From Flagellimonas meridianipacifica (GTDB taxonomy: Bacteria > Bacteroidota > Bacteroidia > Flavobacteriales > Flavobacteriaceae), in the NCBI RefSeq assembly GCF_003001695.1, contig NZ_PVYX01000002.1, positions 1,977,855 to 2,041,854 of the forward strand: DNA of 64,000 bases. The letters are read 5' to 3'. The first letter of the stretch is position 1. Each line of letters opens with the position of its first letter. Shown one piece after another: positions 8,876 through 17,424 of this stretch. The notes beneath the pieces are model-generated. The model worked only from the letters and a program-made list of their open reading frames with translations, ran no database searches and was not told the origin of the DNA. A program made the position numbers and the translations under genes.

Positions 8876-9370
8876 TTGAACAAAGAACTGGAACATCGTT
8901 TTGTTACCGAGCTTGAGGATAATCAGAATATTGTCCATAAGGTATGTAGCCTATATACCAATGATAGGGATTCCCATAAGGATTTATTCCAGGAAATCAC
9001 CATTCAATTGTGGAAGGCCTACCCTAAGTTTCGTGGAGACTCCAAGTTTAGTACATGGATGTATCGTGTGGCTTTGAATACGGCCATTACACTCTATCGA
9101 AAATCGAAGAAGAGGGTGGAAACCCAAGATTACGATTCCGTGATTTTTAAAATCAAGGCCGACGAATATGACGATACCGAGGAAAAACAGCTCAAGTTAA
9201 TGTACAACGCCATTAAACAGCTTGGAGACATTGATAAGGCTTTGGTTTTTCTGTACTTGGAAGACAAAGATTACAGCGAGATTTCGGAAACCTTGGGTAT
9301 TACGGAAGTGAACGCCCGGGTCAAAATGAACCGGATTAAAAATAAATTAAGAACCATCTTAAATCCTTAA
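8876..9370 (+). CDS. RNA polymerase sigma factor, sigma-70/ECF type
   Basis: The product has 164 residues, a typical length for an ECF sigma factor. Region 2 covers about residues 20-80 (LFQEITIQLWKAYPKFRGDSKFSTWMYRVALNTAI). Region 4 covers about 110-160, with a helix-turn-helix in YSEISETLGITEVNARVKMNRIKNKL. The start is a TTG at 8876; no ATG lies in frame before region 2. The gene at 9374, three bases downstream, encodes a membrane protein and may act as its partner or anti-sigma factor. The promoter specificity cannot be deduced. Confidence 0.88.
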   Translation: MNKELEHRFVTELEDNQNIVHKVCSLYTNDRDSHKDLFQEITIQLWKAYPKFRGDSKFSTWMYRVALNTAITLYRKSKKRVETQDYDSVIFKIKADEYDDTEEKQLKLMYNAIKQLGDIDKALVFLYLEDKDYSEISETLGITEVNARVKMNRIKNKLRTILNP

Positions 9371-9373
9371 GTT

Positions 9374-10018
9374 ATGATGGATGAACTGGAGCTCTTAAAA
9401 AAAGATTGGCAGAAAAAAGAAGAACATCTTCCCAAACTGTCCTACGATGATATCTATCCGATGATTTGGAAAAAATCATCTTCCATGGTGAAGTGGATTT
9501 TTTACATTAGCATCATAGAATTTGTCTTCTGGGCCGCAATAAATTTTATTTCAAGCGACCCACAATATATGCAGGACCTGAAAGCCATGCATATTTATAA
9601 CATCATGATGGTCTTGAACTTTGTCAACTATGGCATTATCCTGTATTTCATTTTTAAGTTTTACCTGAACTACAAGAAAATTTCGGTAACGGATTCTTCA
9701 AGGAAACTTATGAAAACCATCTTGAAGGTAAAACGAACGGTCACACAATACGTATGGTTCAATCTTATCATCTTTGCCACCTACATGATTATTAGCCTCT
9801 ACGGTGTTCTGATTTATAGCGAAGAGGGTAAAGAAATCGTGGAAACAGCCACAAGACAAGGAAATGAAGTGACTTTTTGGTTTTTGGTTATAGCGGTATC
9901 CATACTCTTTACAGGAGTTTTGCTCGTGGTAATCTGGTTGTTCTACAAATTGCTATATGGAATTTTGCTCAAGAGACTCAAAGAAAACTATCGAGAACTT
10001 AAAAAACTGGAGGTCTAA
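9374..10018 (+). CDS. Membrane protein, probable partner of the upstream sigma factor
   Basis: The product has 214 residues. The N-terminus (about residues 1-35) is a charged cytoplasmic segment beginning DELELLKKDWQKKE, followed by four predicted membrane helices: about 36-54, 76-98, 119-142 and 164-188. The tail is basic and cytoplasmic. It starts three bases after the sigma-factor stop, which suggests translation from one mRNA. This layout fits a transmembrane anti-sigma regulator or a coupled membrane sensor, but no recognised anti-sigma domain is visible, so the role is inferred from context only. It overlaps the convergent acyltransferase by 4 bp. Confidence 0.75.
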   Translation: MMDELELLKKDWQKKEEHLPKLSYDDIYPMIWKKSSSMVKWIFYISIIEFVFWAAINFISSDPQYMQDLKAMHIYNIMMVLNFVNYGIILYFIFKFYLNYKKISVTDSSRKLMKTILKVKRTVTQYVWFNLIIFATYMIISLYGVLIYSEEGKEIVETATRQGNEVTFWFLVIAVSILFTGVLLVVIWLFYKLLYGILLKRLKENYRELKKLEV

Positions 10019-10827
10019 TCACCTTTATAACTGTATCGCCTTTTTTGATGCTCTTCCTCATAGGCCAATAGCTCATCTTGTGGAATCACATGTAGAAAGG
10101 AAGGATGTTGCTCAATGGCATACTCCAACTTTTCAATAATGGCCTCCACAGACTCATTGTCATAATCAATCTCCAAAGGGGCTTTTATATGCATGGATTG
10201 TAGAATACCTTTCTTTTTTACGCGAAGTCCTTTTTTGTCAAATGAACGTCTAAAGCCATCTATCACAACCGGTACTACTACAGGTTTGTATCTTTTAATA
10301 ATATGGGCTGTGCCCTTGCGCAAAGGTTTCCAAGGTGTAGTGGTACCTTGAGGAAATGTGATTACCCATCCATCATCCAAAGCTTTGGCAATATTACTTA
10401 TATCACTCATTTTCACCTGTCGATTCACATCCTGTCCGTCTGCCCTCCATGTCCGCTCAATGCTGATTGAGCCGGCATAGGCCAAAATTTTGGTCAACAG
10501 GCTCTTTTTCATGGTTTCTTTGGCCGCCACATAGTAAATGTTCAGCTTCGGATTCCATAAGTACCCTAAATTTTTGATGTTATCCTCTCTTCCACTCAAA
10601 CTCGCGTTGAAAACATGGAACATGGCAACGACATCTGCAAAATAGGTCTGATGGTTACTGACAAAGAGAACATTGTTTTCTGGAAGATCGCGAATAATCT
10701 GGGAGCCTTCAATTTCAAGTGTATTAAAACCCTTATACCGCTGATGGGTCATCATACCGGCAATACGAATCAACCATTTTTTAAGAAAAAGGATATGTCC
10801 AAATGGATTTTCTTTAAAAAGCCCCAT
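10015..10827 (-). CDS. 1-acyl-sn-glycerol-3-phosphate acyltransferase (PlsC-type)
   Basis: The product has 270 residues and belongs to the PlsC/LPLAT family, which transfers a fatty acyl chain to lysophosphatidic acid or a related acceptor at the inner membrane. The first family block is SNHQTYFADV; the histidine and aspartate are five residues apart instead of the usual four. The third block reads FPQGTTTPW where FPEGTRS is usual. These changes are seen from the sequence and may indicate a different acyl acceptor, such as an ornithine- or glycine-lipid intermediate (inference). It converges with 9374-10018 and stands 36 bp from the Nudix gene on the same strand. Confidence 0.8.
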   Translation of the reverse strand: MGLFKENPFGHILFLKKWLIRIAGMMTHQRYKGFNTLEIEGSQIIRDLPENNVLFVSNHQTYFADVVAMFHVFNASLSGREDNIKNLGYLWNPKLNIYYVAAKETMKKSLLTKILAYAGSISIERTWRADGQDVNRQVKMSDISNIAKALDDGWVITFPQGTTTPWKPLRKGTAHIIKRYKPVVVPVVIDGFRRSFDKKGLRVKKKGILQSMHIKAPLEIDYDNESVEAIIEKLEYAIEQHPSFLHVIPQDELLAYEEEHQKRRYSYKGD

Positions 10828-10863
10828 ATATCAATGTGAAAAGCTAATTTACAAAAATGACCC

Positions 10864-11505
10864 TTATAGCACCTGTTCCAAGAGTTCTTTGATTTCGCTT
10901 AACATCATGGCAGTGGCACCCCATACGGTATAACCATTTAGTTTAAAGGCAGGTACGCTAATATTTTTTGCATAGGAGGTGCTTAATTTTTCTTCAGAAA
11001 GGTTGGATTTATCCAAAAAATCTGACAAACGTACCTCAACAAGCGCTTCCACCTCGCTTTCTTGGATTCGGAACAATTCAGGTTTATGATATACCCCGAA
11101 AAAGGGTTGAACCAGATAATTGCTTGGTGGGATATATACTTCACTAAGCTCTTTCAACACCTCTACAGATTCCGATGGCACCCCAACTTCTTCATAGGTT
11201 TCACGCAGAGCAGTTTCCATAAGATTTTCATCTTCCGGTTCCAGCTTACCACCCGGAAAAGCGATTTGGTTGGAATGCACCCCCTGATATGTTTTCCTCA
11301 AAATGAGAAGCAAATGGGTCAATTGTTCACTATTGGGATAGAACAAGGCCATTACCCCTGCTTTCTTTGGGTTTTGCGCCTTTATTTTATTCAATTCCAA
11401 CCATTGTTTCCGAAATGCGGGTGACATTTTATGGTGGGAATGGCTGCCGGGCAGCGGTAGATTTTTTATTTTTAAAACTTGTTCGTAAAACTCTTGAAAA
11501 TCCAT
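10864..11505 (-). CDS. Nudix hydrolase, CoA pyrophosphatase type
   Basis: The product has 213 residues from the ATG at 11503-11505 (MDFQEFYEQVLK). The CoA-specific block HSNQIAFPGGKLE is followed by the Nudix box ending TALRETYEEVGV. Relatives split CoA and acyl-CoA to 4'-phosphopantetheine and 3',5'-ADP. A longer frame continues upstream to 11760, but that part is antisense to the cyclophilin gene and of low complexity, so I reject it. The chosen ATG shares two bases with the ATG of the divergent cyclophilin gene at 11504, so each promoter must lie inside the other gene or the genes are transcribed by read-through from further away. Confidence 0.87.
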   Translation of the reverse strand: MDFQEFYEQVLKIKNLPLPGSHSHHKMSPAFRKQWLELNKIKAQNPKKAGVMALFYPNSEQLTHLLLILRKTYQGVHSNQIAFPGGKLEPEDENLMETALRETYEEVGVPSESVEVLKELSEVYIPPSNYLVQPFFGVYHKPELFRIQESEVEALVEVRLSDFLDKSNLSEEKLSTSYAKNISVPAFKLNGYTVWGATAMMLSEIKELLEQVL

Positions 11506-12226
11506 GAGGCTAAGAAATTCAGCTTTGTTTACAAGTATACTACTATTTTTTTTGGTGTCCTGTAGCGAAAAACCCAAAAAGAAGGAACAGCAAAGTACCG
11601 CCAAAGAAGAGGTCAAGGACAGTATTCCACAAGTAGCAGAAACCGTTGAACCCGAGGTTGAAGAAGAGGAAGAAGAGTTTTTGTTAACCGAGGAGAATGC
11701 CATCGATTTCTTTTTCGAATATGCCAAAGAAGAAAAGGCGAACCGAGTAAAATTGACCACTAGTATGGGTAGTTTTACTGTGCAGTTGTATGATAATGTG
11801 CCTTACCACAAGGCGAATTTCATCTATCTGGCGCGTAAAGGGTATTTTGACAACACTCAATTTCATCGGGTAGTAGAAGACTTTATTATCCAAGGGGGCA
11901 ATTCAGATGATAAGGCAACTCCACTAAAAAGAAGGAAAATAGGCAGGTATCTGCTTCCTCCAGATGCCAAAAAGGGATACAGACACCATCGGGGGACCAT
12001 ATCTATGCCCAGTAGTGAACGAGACAATCCACATAAATTGGCATCTCCCTACGAGTTTTTCATTGTAGTAAAAAAACCAGGTTCATATCATTTGGATGGT
12101 TCATACACACCGTTTGGGAGGGTGATTCAGGGTATGGATGTAGTGGATGCCATTAACAAAGTTCCCGTTGGCGATGGGGATTGGCCTTGGGAAAACGTCT
12201 ATATTCTTAAAGCGGAAGTACTTTAA
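11504..12226 (+). CDS. Cyclophilin-type peptidyl-prolyl cis-trans isomerase, lipoprotein
   Basis: The product has 240 residues. A lipoprotein signal ends at C20 (FFLVSC). A charged, Glu-rich linker covers about residues 21-65. The cyclophilin domain starts near residue 83 (VKLTTSMGSFTVQLYDNVPYHKANF) and includes the FHRVVEDFIIQGG block with the catalytic-type arginine. The residues after the lipobox are SEKPKKKEQ, basic rather than acidic, so this lipoprotein probably stays in the periplasm and helps fold envelope proteins. It is divergent from the Nudix gene with overlapping ATG codons and ends immediately before the stop of the TRIC gene. Confidence 0.88.
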   Translation: MRLRNSALFTSILLFFLVSCSEKPKKKEQQSTAKEEVKDSIPQVAETVEPEVEEEEEEFLLTEENAIDFFFEYAKEEKANRVKLTTSMGSFTVQLYDNVPYHKANFIYLARKGYFDNTQFHRVVEDFIIQGGNSDDKATPLKRRKIGRYLLPPDAKKGYRHHRGTISMPSSERDNPHKLASPYEFFIVVKKPGSYHLDGSYTPFGRVIQGMDVVDAINKVPVGDGDWPWENVYILKAEVL

Positions 12227-12841
12227 TCAATTCTTGGAAGAGTAAATATTGGGCAGGCGAATACTGAAGCGCACTGCCAAAATACGCATAACGATTACGG
12301 CAAGAATTCCCACTACATAAGCATACTCCTCCGCAACTCCTAATAAATGGATAATAAAATACAATGTTCCTCCCAAGATACAGGCCGTGGCATAAATCTC
12401 TTTTCTGAAGATAACCGGAATTTCATTACAAAGAATATCGCGAAGCACACCTCCAAAACTAGCGGTCATCGTTCCAAGAGCAATGCACATTATGGGAGAT
12501 AAGTTGGCCTCCAGTCCTTTTTCAATCCCCAACATAGTATACAAGCCAATACCAATGGTATCAAACAAGAAAAGTGATTTTCTCAAATACTTTAGTTGAT
12601 GGGAAAAGATGATGGTCAACAGCACGGTGATAGGAATAATAGTCACATAAGTCAAATCCCGCATCCAAGTAACGGGAGTATTACCAATCAACAAATCTCG
12701 CAGTGTTCCTCCACCAATAGCGGTTACAAAAGCAATTATTAAAACACCAAAGAGGTCCAAACGCTTGTCCATGGCTACCAATACTCCAGACACAGCAAAA
12801 GCTATGGTACCCAATATATCCACTAGCTGATAAAATCCCAT
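12227..12841 (-). CDS. TRIC-family (UPF0126) cation channel protein
   Basis: The product has 204 residues with about seven membrane helices. Two homologous halves each carry a glycine-rich motif followed by an R-D pair: GGGTLRDLLIG in the first half and GGVLRDILCNE in the second. This internal repeat is diagnostic of the bacterial TRIC family, whose members are trimeric monovalent-cation channels. The start codon overlaps the stop of the upstream RDD gene at TAATG, so the two are probably translationally coupled. The physiological role here is not clear from context. Confidence 0.88.
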   Translation of the reverse strand: MGFYQLVDILGTIAFAVSGVLVAMDKRLDLFGVLIIAFVTAIGGGTLRDLLIGNTPVTWMRDLTYVTIIPITVLLTIIFSHQLKYLRKSLFLFDTIGIGLYTMLGIEKGLEANLSPIMCIALGTMTASFGGVLRDILCNEIPVIFRKEIYATACILGGTLYFIIHLLGVAEEYAYVVGILAVIVMRILAVRFSIRLPNIYSSKN

Positions 12842-13566
12842 TACATTTTTTGTGTATAAAAGTTGTAATCCTTCAAGACGGTATCCAGATAAGGGGCATC
12901 GTAGAGCTCTGAATTTGTGTTCAAAATACTTTCCACTTTTACACGCAGGGCTTTAAGGGTTTTAAAATCACTGCTCTTTTTAGCTATCAAATAAGTTTCC
13001 TTTATTAAGCGTACATCTTTGTCCGTCAGCACAGTTACGTTGGTGAATTGGGGTTGATATTGCTCTTCAACCTCTTCCAAAATAGTATGGGAAACCTTGG
13101 TCTTGTTTTTGGTACTTATCACTACAGTTCCTGCAGCTGCATCCCCTACTCGCTGTCTTTTTTCAGAAAACAGGATACTTAGAATTCCTATGGACCCCAG
13201 AAAAATCCAGATATCGACAAGACGTAACATCCATCTCACCAAATAATTGCTCCAATGCACGGGAGTACCATCAACTCTAACCACCCGCATCTTTAAAAGC
13301 ATTTTACCCACAGTCCTTCCATTGAAAATACTATGCATCAATAGACTGTAGAACATGGCCGGTAGGAAGATAAGTGCTATCAAACCTCGTTGCGTCCAGG
13401 TATCCTCATACACATAGGAAATGGCATCTCCAATCAGGTTAACCAAAATGGCATACATGTAAAGAATAAGTCCGTCTATCAAAAAAGAAACGATTCGTTC
13501 CCCAATACCCACAATTTTATAATCTAGGTTTACATTTTGCGTTGTATTGATTTGGAGGTTACCCAT
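12841..13566 (-). CDS. RDD-family membrane protein
   Basis: The product has 241 residues. The RDD domain covers about residues 15-155, with the first helix around VSFLIDGLILYMYAILV and the motif GKMLLKMRVVRVDGTPVHWSNYLVRWMLRLVD. The last 85 residues form a soluble, partly helical tail. RDD proteins are implicated in Na+/H+ or other ion transport in some bacteria, but most have no known function. It is divergent from the SpoIIM gene, 36 bp away. RDD and SpoIIM genes commonly stand side by side in Bacteroidota, so it likely belongs with the cluster to its right. Confidence 0.85.
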   Translation of the reverse strand: MGNLQINTTQNVNLDYKIVGIGERIVSFLIDGLILYMYAILVNLIGDAISYVYEDTWTQRGLIALIFLPAMFYSLLMHSIFNGRTVGKMLLKMRVVRVDGTPVHWSNYLVRWMLRLVDIWIFLGSIGILSILFSEKRQRVGDAAAGTVVISTKNKTKVSHTILEEVEEQYQPQFTNVTVLTDKDVRLIKETYLIAKKSSDFKTLKALRVKVESILNTNSELYDAPYLDTVLKDYNFYTQKM

Positions 13567-13602
13567 ATAACATTAATTTTAAACTGTCGGTAATACACAT
13601 TT

Positions 13603-14577
13603 ATGCGCGAGGCAGCCTTTGTGAAACAAAATAAGGAAAAATGGATAGCATTTGAAAAGGCCATCCTTAATGGTTCTTCCACAAGTCCCGACGAATTGGC
13701 TGATGGCTATATCCAATTGACCAACGACTTGGCTTATGCCCAAACCTACTACGCTGAAAGCAAGACTTTATTGTATCTGAATTCACTTGCTTCGCAGGCG
13801 CATCAGAGAATTTACAAGAACAAGAAAGAGTCTCGAAACCGAATTATAGAGTTTTGGGGATATGAATTTCCCCTGTTTTTCAAGCAATATCATAAAACAC
13901 TATTTACCGCTTTTTTGATTTTTGCTGTGGCTACATCCATTGGAAGTTTATCTGCTTTAAATGACGGTTCTTTCGTTCGATTGATTCTTGGAGACGCCTA
14001 TGTAAACTTGACTTTGGAAAACATTGCCAAAGGTGAACCTACGGCTATCTATAAAAGTGGAAGTGAAGTCGGTACTTTTTTGGGAATAACCATAAACAAT
14101 ATCCGAGTGGCCCTAATTGCTTTTGCCTTTGGGGTTATTACCAGTATTGGAACCGCCTACGTACTTTTTAGCAACGGCATAATGTTGGGAGCTTTTGTTA
14201 CTTTTTTCTATACAAAGGGTGTGTTTTTTGAAGCCAATCGACAAATCTGGTTGCATGGTACCATCGAAATTTCGGTGATTATCATTGCAGGGTGCGCTGG
14301 ACTCATTATGGGAAACAGCATTTTGTTCCCCAAAACCTTTTCACGCCGAGTTTCATTTATGAAAGGAGCCAAGGATGGACTAAAAGTGGTGGTCAGTACC
14401 ATTCCATTCTTTATCATTGCCGGTTTTATCGAAGGTTTCATTACCCGATATGCGGATATGCCCGATTGGTTGGCTTTTCTCATTATTGGTGGGTCTTTGG
14501 CCCTTATTGTGTTTTATTATATCATTTATCCTATTACCCTAAATACATTGGATGGCAAACAAATACCTAGAACTTAG
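13603..14577 (+). CDS. SpoIIM-like (stage II sporulation protein M) membrane protein
   Basis: The product has 324 residues. It begins with a soluble N-terminal helix bundle of about 90 residues (MREAAFVKQNKEKWIAFEKAIL), followed by membrane helices in about residues 105-320. The stretch GTFLGITINNIRVALIAFAFGVIT is the recognisable SpoIIM/DUF95 core. The organism does not sporulate as far as this window shows; outside Firmicutes the family is tied to MoxR/DUF58 clusters. It is the first gene of a plus-strand operon through 19767, and its end overlaps the next gene by 26 bp. Confidence 0.85.
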   Translation: MREAAFVKQNKEKWIAFEKAILNGSSTSPDELADGYIQLTNDLAYAQTYYAESKTLLYLNSLASQAHQRIYKNKKESRNRIIEFWGYEFPLFFKQYHKTLFTAFLIFAVATSIGSLSALNDGSFVRLILGDAYVNLTLENIAKGEPTAIYKSGSEVGTFLGITINNIRVALIAFAFGVITSIGTAYVLFSNGIMLGAFVTFFYTKGVFFEANRQIWLHGTIEISVIIIAGCAGLIMGNSILFPKTFSRRVSFMKGAKDGLKVVVSTIPFFIIAGFIEGFITRYADMPDWLAFLIIGGSLALIVFYYIIYPITLNTLDGKQIPRT

Positions 14578-15490
14578 AATCAATCGCGATTTTGGGGATA
14601 TTCTCTCCGTTTACTTTGATTTCCTCAAGCAAAACATCAAAACATTCACTAACGTTTTTCTTCGGTACAATGGTATCTTTATCATTGGTCTTCTGATTAC
14701 CAGCTATCTCTTGGTGTCTGGTTTTGTGGGCTTAATTGCTGCTGATGGACTCTACGGGACTGGAAGCGGAGCTGTTTCAGAAGAGGATTATCTCGTCTAT
14801 TTGTTTTCTGGAATGGGAATATTCTTTTTGATATTTCTAGTCGTTGCTGCTCTAAATTTCAGTATCAGCTCCGCTTATCTTGTTAAGTATGATGAAGTCA
14901 AAGGAAACCATTTTGATAAAAAGGAAGTTTGGGACTTGTTTAAAGACAGATTGGGCAGTATTTTACTCTTCATCGTAATACTTATCCCAATTTACCTTGT
15001 ATTTTTTGTTGTTGTCATTATCACCGCATTTATTCCACTGGCAGGTATTTTTATTCAATATGTGTTACAGTTTTTCCTAGCTGCTTGGGTTGGTGTCTCT
15101 TTCTTCTGCATGCTAGCAGAAAAGAAAGGGGTTATGGATGCTTTTGGAGAAGGGTGGTCCTTGGTTATCAATAATTTTTGGAAATCTATCGGGGTCAATT
15201 TCATTTTGGGCCTTTTGAACGGACTCCTATTTTTTATAATTATGGTAATCCCCGGGGTCATTATTGGAATATACACTTTTCATGTAGTTGAAAATAATGT
15301 GGATGTAACGGGGTCAGTTATATCCATGGTAATTTATACATTGGCCCTATGTCTAGTTTTGGTTGCATCAGTCTATGCCCAATGTCTTTCCCAATTCGTC
15401 AATGGTATTTTGTACTATGCACTTCACGAAAAGACCTATAACATCAACACCCGAAGTAAAATTGAAGAAATAGGAAAGTCCAGTCTGTGA
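14552..15490 (+). CDS. Multi-pass membrane protein of the MoxR/DUF58 cluster
   Basis: The product has 312 residues with about six membrane helices. The N-terminus (about residues 1-35) is cytoplasmic and amphipathic, followed by helices near residues 42-68, 85-110, 133-165 and in the C-terminal third. I do not recognise a specific family name; position between SpoIIM-like and DUF4129 proteins is typical of these clusters. It starts inside the end of the SpoIIM gene and its stop overlaps the next start (GTGA), so translation is probably coupled along the operon. Confidence 0.78.
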   Translation: MANKYLELRINRDFGDILSVYFDFLKQNIKTFTNVFLRYNGIFIIGLLITSYLLVSGFVGLIAADGLYGTGSGAVSEEDYLVYLFSGMGIFFLIFLVVAALNFSISSAYLVKYDEVKGNHFDKKEVWDLFKDRLGSILLFIVILIPIYLVFFVVVIITAFIPLAGIFIQYVLQFFLAAWVGVSFFCMLAEKKGVMDAFGEGWSLVINNFWKSIGVNFILGLLNGLLFFIIMVIPGVIIGIYTFHVVENNVDVTGSVISMVIYTLALCLVLVASVYAQCLSQFVNGILYYALHEKTYNINTRSKIEEIGKSSL

Positions 15491-16209
15491 GAAGCGTTAT
15501 CTGTCTTTTATTTCTTATTCCTATTTTGGGATTTGGCAATCTTCAAGAAAAAGATTCGCTACAACTCAAATACGATACGGACTCTAGATTAGAGGAGCGC
15601 AGTTTTAATCAAGACTTGTCTCAAAAATATCAAGGAGATGAGTTCAATTATGAAATCAAAACTGGGGAATCCCAAAATCTGCTGCTCCGATTTTTGAGAT
15701 GGCTATTTGGAGGATTGGGTGAAATTTTTGGTTTTGATGTTTCTCCCAACGCTTTAAAGGTCATTCAATATTTCATTTATGTTTTGATGGGACTCTTGGT
15801 CATCTATCTGCTTGTTCGGTTTTTGGTCAATGAACGATTTGGTTCCATTTTTACCAAAAAAGCGAATTCCATATTGGATGTAGACTTGTCCGAACAGCAT
15901 ATTGAGAGTTTGGATTTGGATTCCCTAATGAACGAGGCTCTTCAAAAGAAGGATTATCGATTGGCTGTCAGGTATCAGTTTTTGAAGGTTTTGAAACGAC
16001 TCTCCCAAAAACAATTGATTGATTGGCATTTTGAAAAAACCAATTCGGACTACGAAAAGGAGCTTAAGGAAAACAGGCTTAGAGCAAAGTTCAAAGAGGT
16101 ATCCTATCTCTACGAACATATTTGGTACGGTGAAAATCCCATAACGGAAAGGCAATACCAAAAAACAGACGATAGGTTTAACACCTTAAACACATTAATT
16201 CCTTTATAA
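15487..16209 (+). CDS. DUF4129 domain protein
   Basis: The product has 240 residues and starts with GTG inside the previous stop codon. It has a signal-like N-terminus, a predicted periplasmic segment, one membrane helix around residues 94-114 (YFIYVLMGLLVIYLLVRFLV), then a cytoplasmic helical domain. The block KKDYRLAVRYQFLKVLKRLSQKQ is the characteristic DUF4129 region. The family is found next to MoxR, DUF58 and DUF4350 genes; it has no proven biochemical role. Topology suggests it links a periplasmic event to the cytoplasmic MoxR ATPase (inference). Confidence 0.83.
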   Translation: MRSVICLLFLIPILGFGNLQEKDSLQLKYDTDSRLEERSFNQDLSQKYQGDEFNYEIKTGESQNLLLRFLRWLFGGLGEIFGFDVSPNALKVIQYFIYVLMGLLVIYLLVRFLVNERFGSIFTKKANSILDVDLSEQHIESLDLDSLMNEALQKKDYRLAVRYQFLKVLKRLSQKQLIDWHFEKTNSDYEKELKENRLRAKFKEVSYLYEHIWYGENPITERQYQKTDDRFNTLNTLIPL

Positions 16210-16212
16210 GAT

Positions 16213-17421
16213 TTGGATAAACGGTCAAAAATAGTACTCGGTGTTTTCTGCTTGGTGATTCTTGGAATCATCATTACGGAAATAGTCCGTCCCCGACCGA
16301 TTAACTGGAGACCCTCCTACACGAATGCAGATAAAATACCCTATGGTTGTTATGTGCTCTACAATGAACTCTCCGAACTCTTCAATACTGCTGATATTGA
16401 AACAGTTTATGACAATACTTATGATGCCCTTAGCAAAACGGACAGCATCCAAAAATCAGGGTTTATTTTCATAAACAACTTCATCTACTTTGATGAGCAA
16501 GAAACCTACAAACTTTTAGATTACGTACATCAAGGAAACACCGTTTTTATAGCCTCGGCCGATTTTGGAGGTATCCTTTCTGACACATTGAATATTAATG
16601 TTTTGTCCAGCTACAATCTACAAGAGGAAGAAGCCGAATTGAACTTTACGAATAATAAATTCAAGAATCAAAAGTATACCTATTCAAGAGGTATGTTATA
16701 TGCACGTTTCTACAGTATAGATACCCTTAATTCAAAGGTTTTGGGTCACATAAAGTATACAGAGCGCAATGTGTTGGAAAATTTACCCGATGTATATATT
16801 GACGCTCCGAACTTCATCCAGACCCAATTTGGGAAGGGAACTTTTCTACTAAACACCACTCCTCAAGCATACACCAACTATTACGTACTTGGGGACAATC
16901 AGGAGTATGTGGCTAATACCTTTTCCTATTTCGAAGAGGACACTATTTATTGGGACAATTATAAAAAATCGGGAAGAGTGGTGGTGACCTCACCATTGCG
17001 GTTCGTGCTTACACAAAACAGTCTTAAATGGGCCTATTATCTCACTATGGGGAGCCTTATTCTTTTTGTACTCTTTAGGGCAAAGCGCCAGCAACGTATT
17101 ATTCCAGTAATTAAACCTTTGGAAAATTCCTCTGTGGAGTTTGCGCGCACGGTTGGGGCCTTATACTACCAAAACAAGGATTATACCGATTTGATTCATA
17201 AGAAAATCACCTATTTCTTGGCCTATCTCCGAAACCGATATCATCTAGAGCTTGCGAATATATCGGACCGGACAGTACAGACATTGGCCGCTAAATCAGG
17301 TAAAGGAAAGGAAGAAACTAAAAAGCTATTGGAACTTATTGTTTCATTGAAAAACAAAAAGGCGCATACCGAACAAGATAGTATTCTACTTAATAAGACA
17401 ATTACAGATTTTAAAAAGTAA
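16213..17421 (+). CDS. DUF4350 domain protein
   Basis: The product has 402 residues with a TTG start at 16213, three bases after the preceding stop. An N-terminal membrane helix (residues 6-24) is followed by a DUF4350 domain of about 180 residues that begins RPSYTNADKIPYGCYVLYNEL. A second helix lies near residues 275-292 and is followed by a cytoplasmic tail (YLRNRYHLELANISDRT) that resembles the tails of proteins in MoxR clusters. The DUF4350 fold is related to glutamine-amidotransferase-like domains, but catalytic residues are not evident. Probable envelope-associated accessory protein. Confidence 0.82.
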   Translation: MDKRSKIVLGVFCLVILGIIITEIVRPRPINWRPSYTNADKIPYGCYVLYNELSELFNTADIETVYDNTYDALSKTDSIQKSGFIFINNFIYFDEQETYKLLDYVHQGNTVFIASADFGGILSDTLNINVLSSYNLQEEEAELNFTNNKFKNQKYTYSRGMLYARFYSIDTLNSKVLGHIKYTERNVLENLPDVYIDAPNFIQTQFGKGTFLLNTTPQAYTNYYVLGDNQEYVANTFSYFEEDTIYWDNYKKSGRVVVTSPLRFVLTQNSLKWAYYLTMGSLILFVLFRAKRQQRIIPVIKPLENSSVEFARTVGALYYQNKDYTDLIHKKITYFLAYLRNRYHLELANISDRTVQTLAAKSGKGKEETKKLLELIVSLKNKKAHTEQDSILLNKTITDFKK

Positions 17422-17424
17422 CAC

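Noticed and set aside
11506..11760. N-terminal extension of 85 residues on the Nudix protein.
   Set aside because: It is the antisense of the cyclophilin signal and Glu-rich linker and is Ser-rich; the family starts at MDFQEF.
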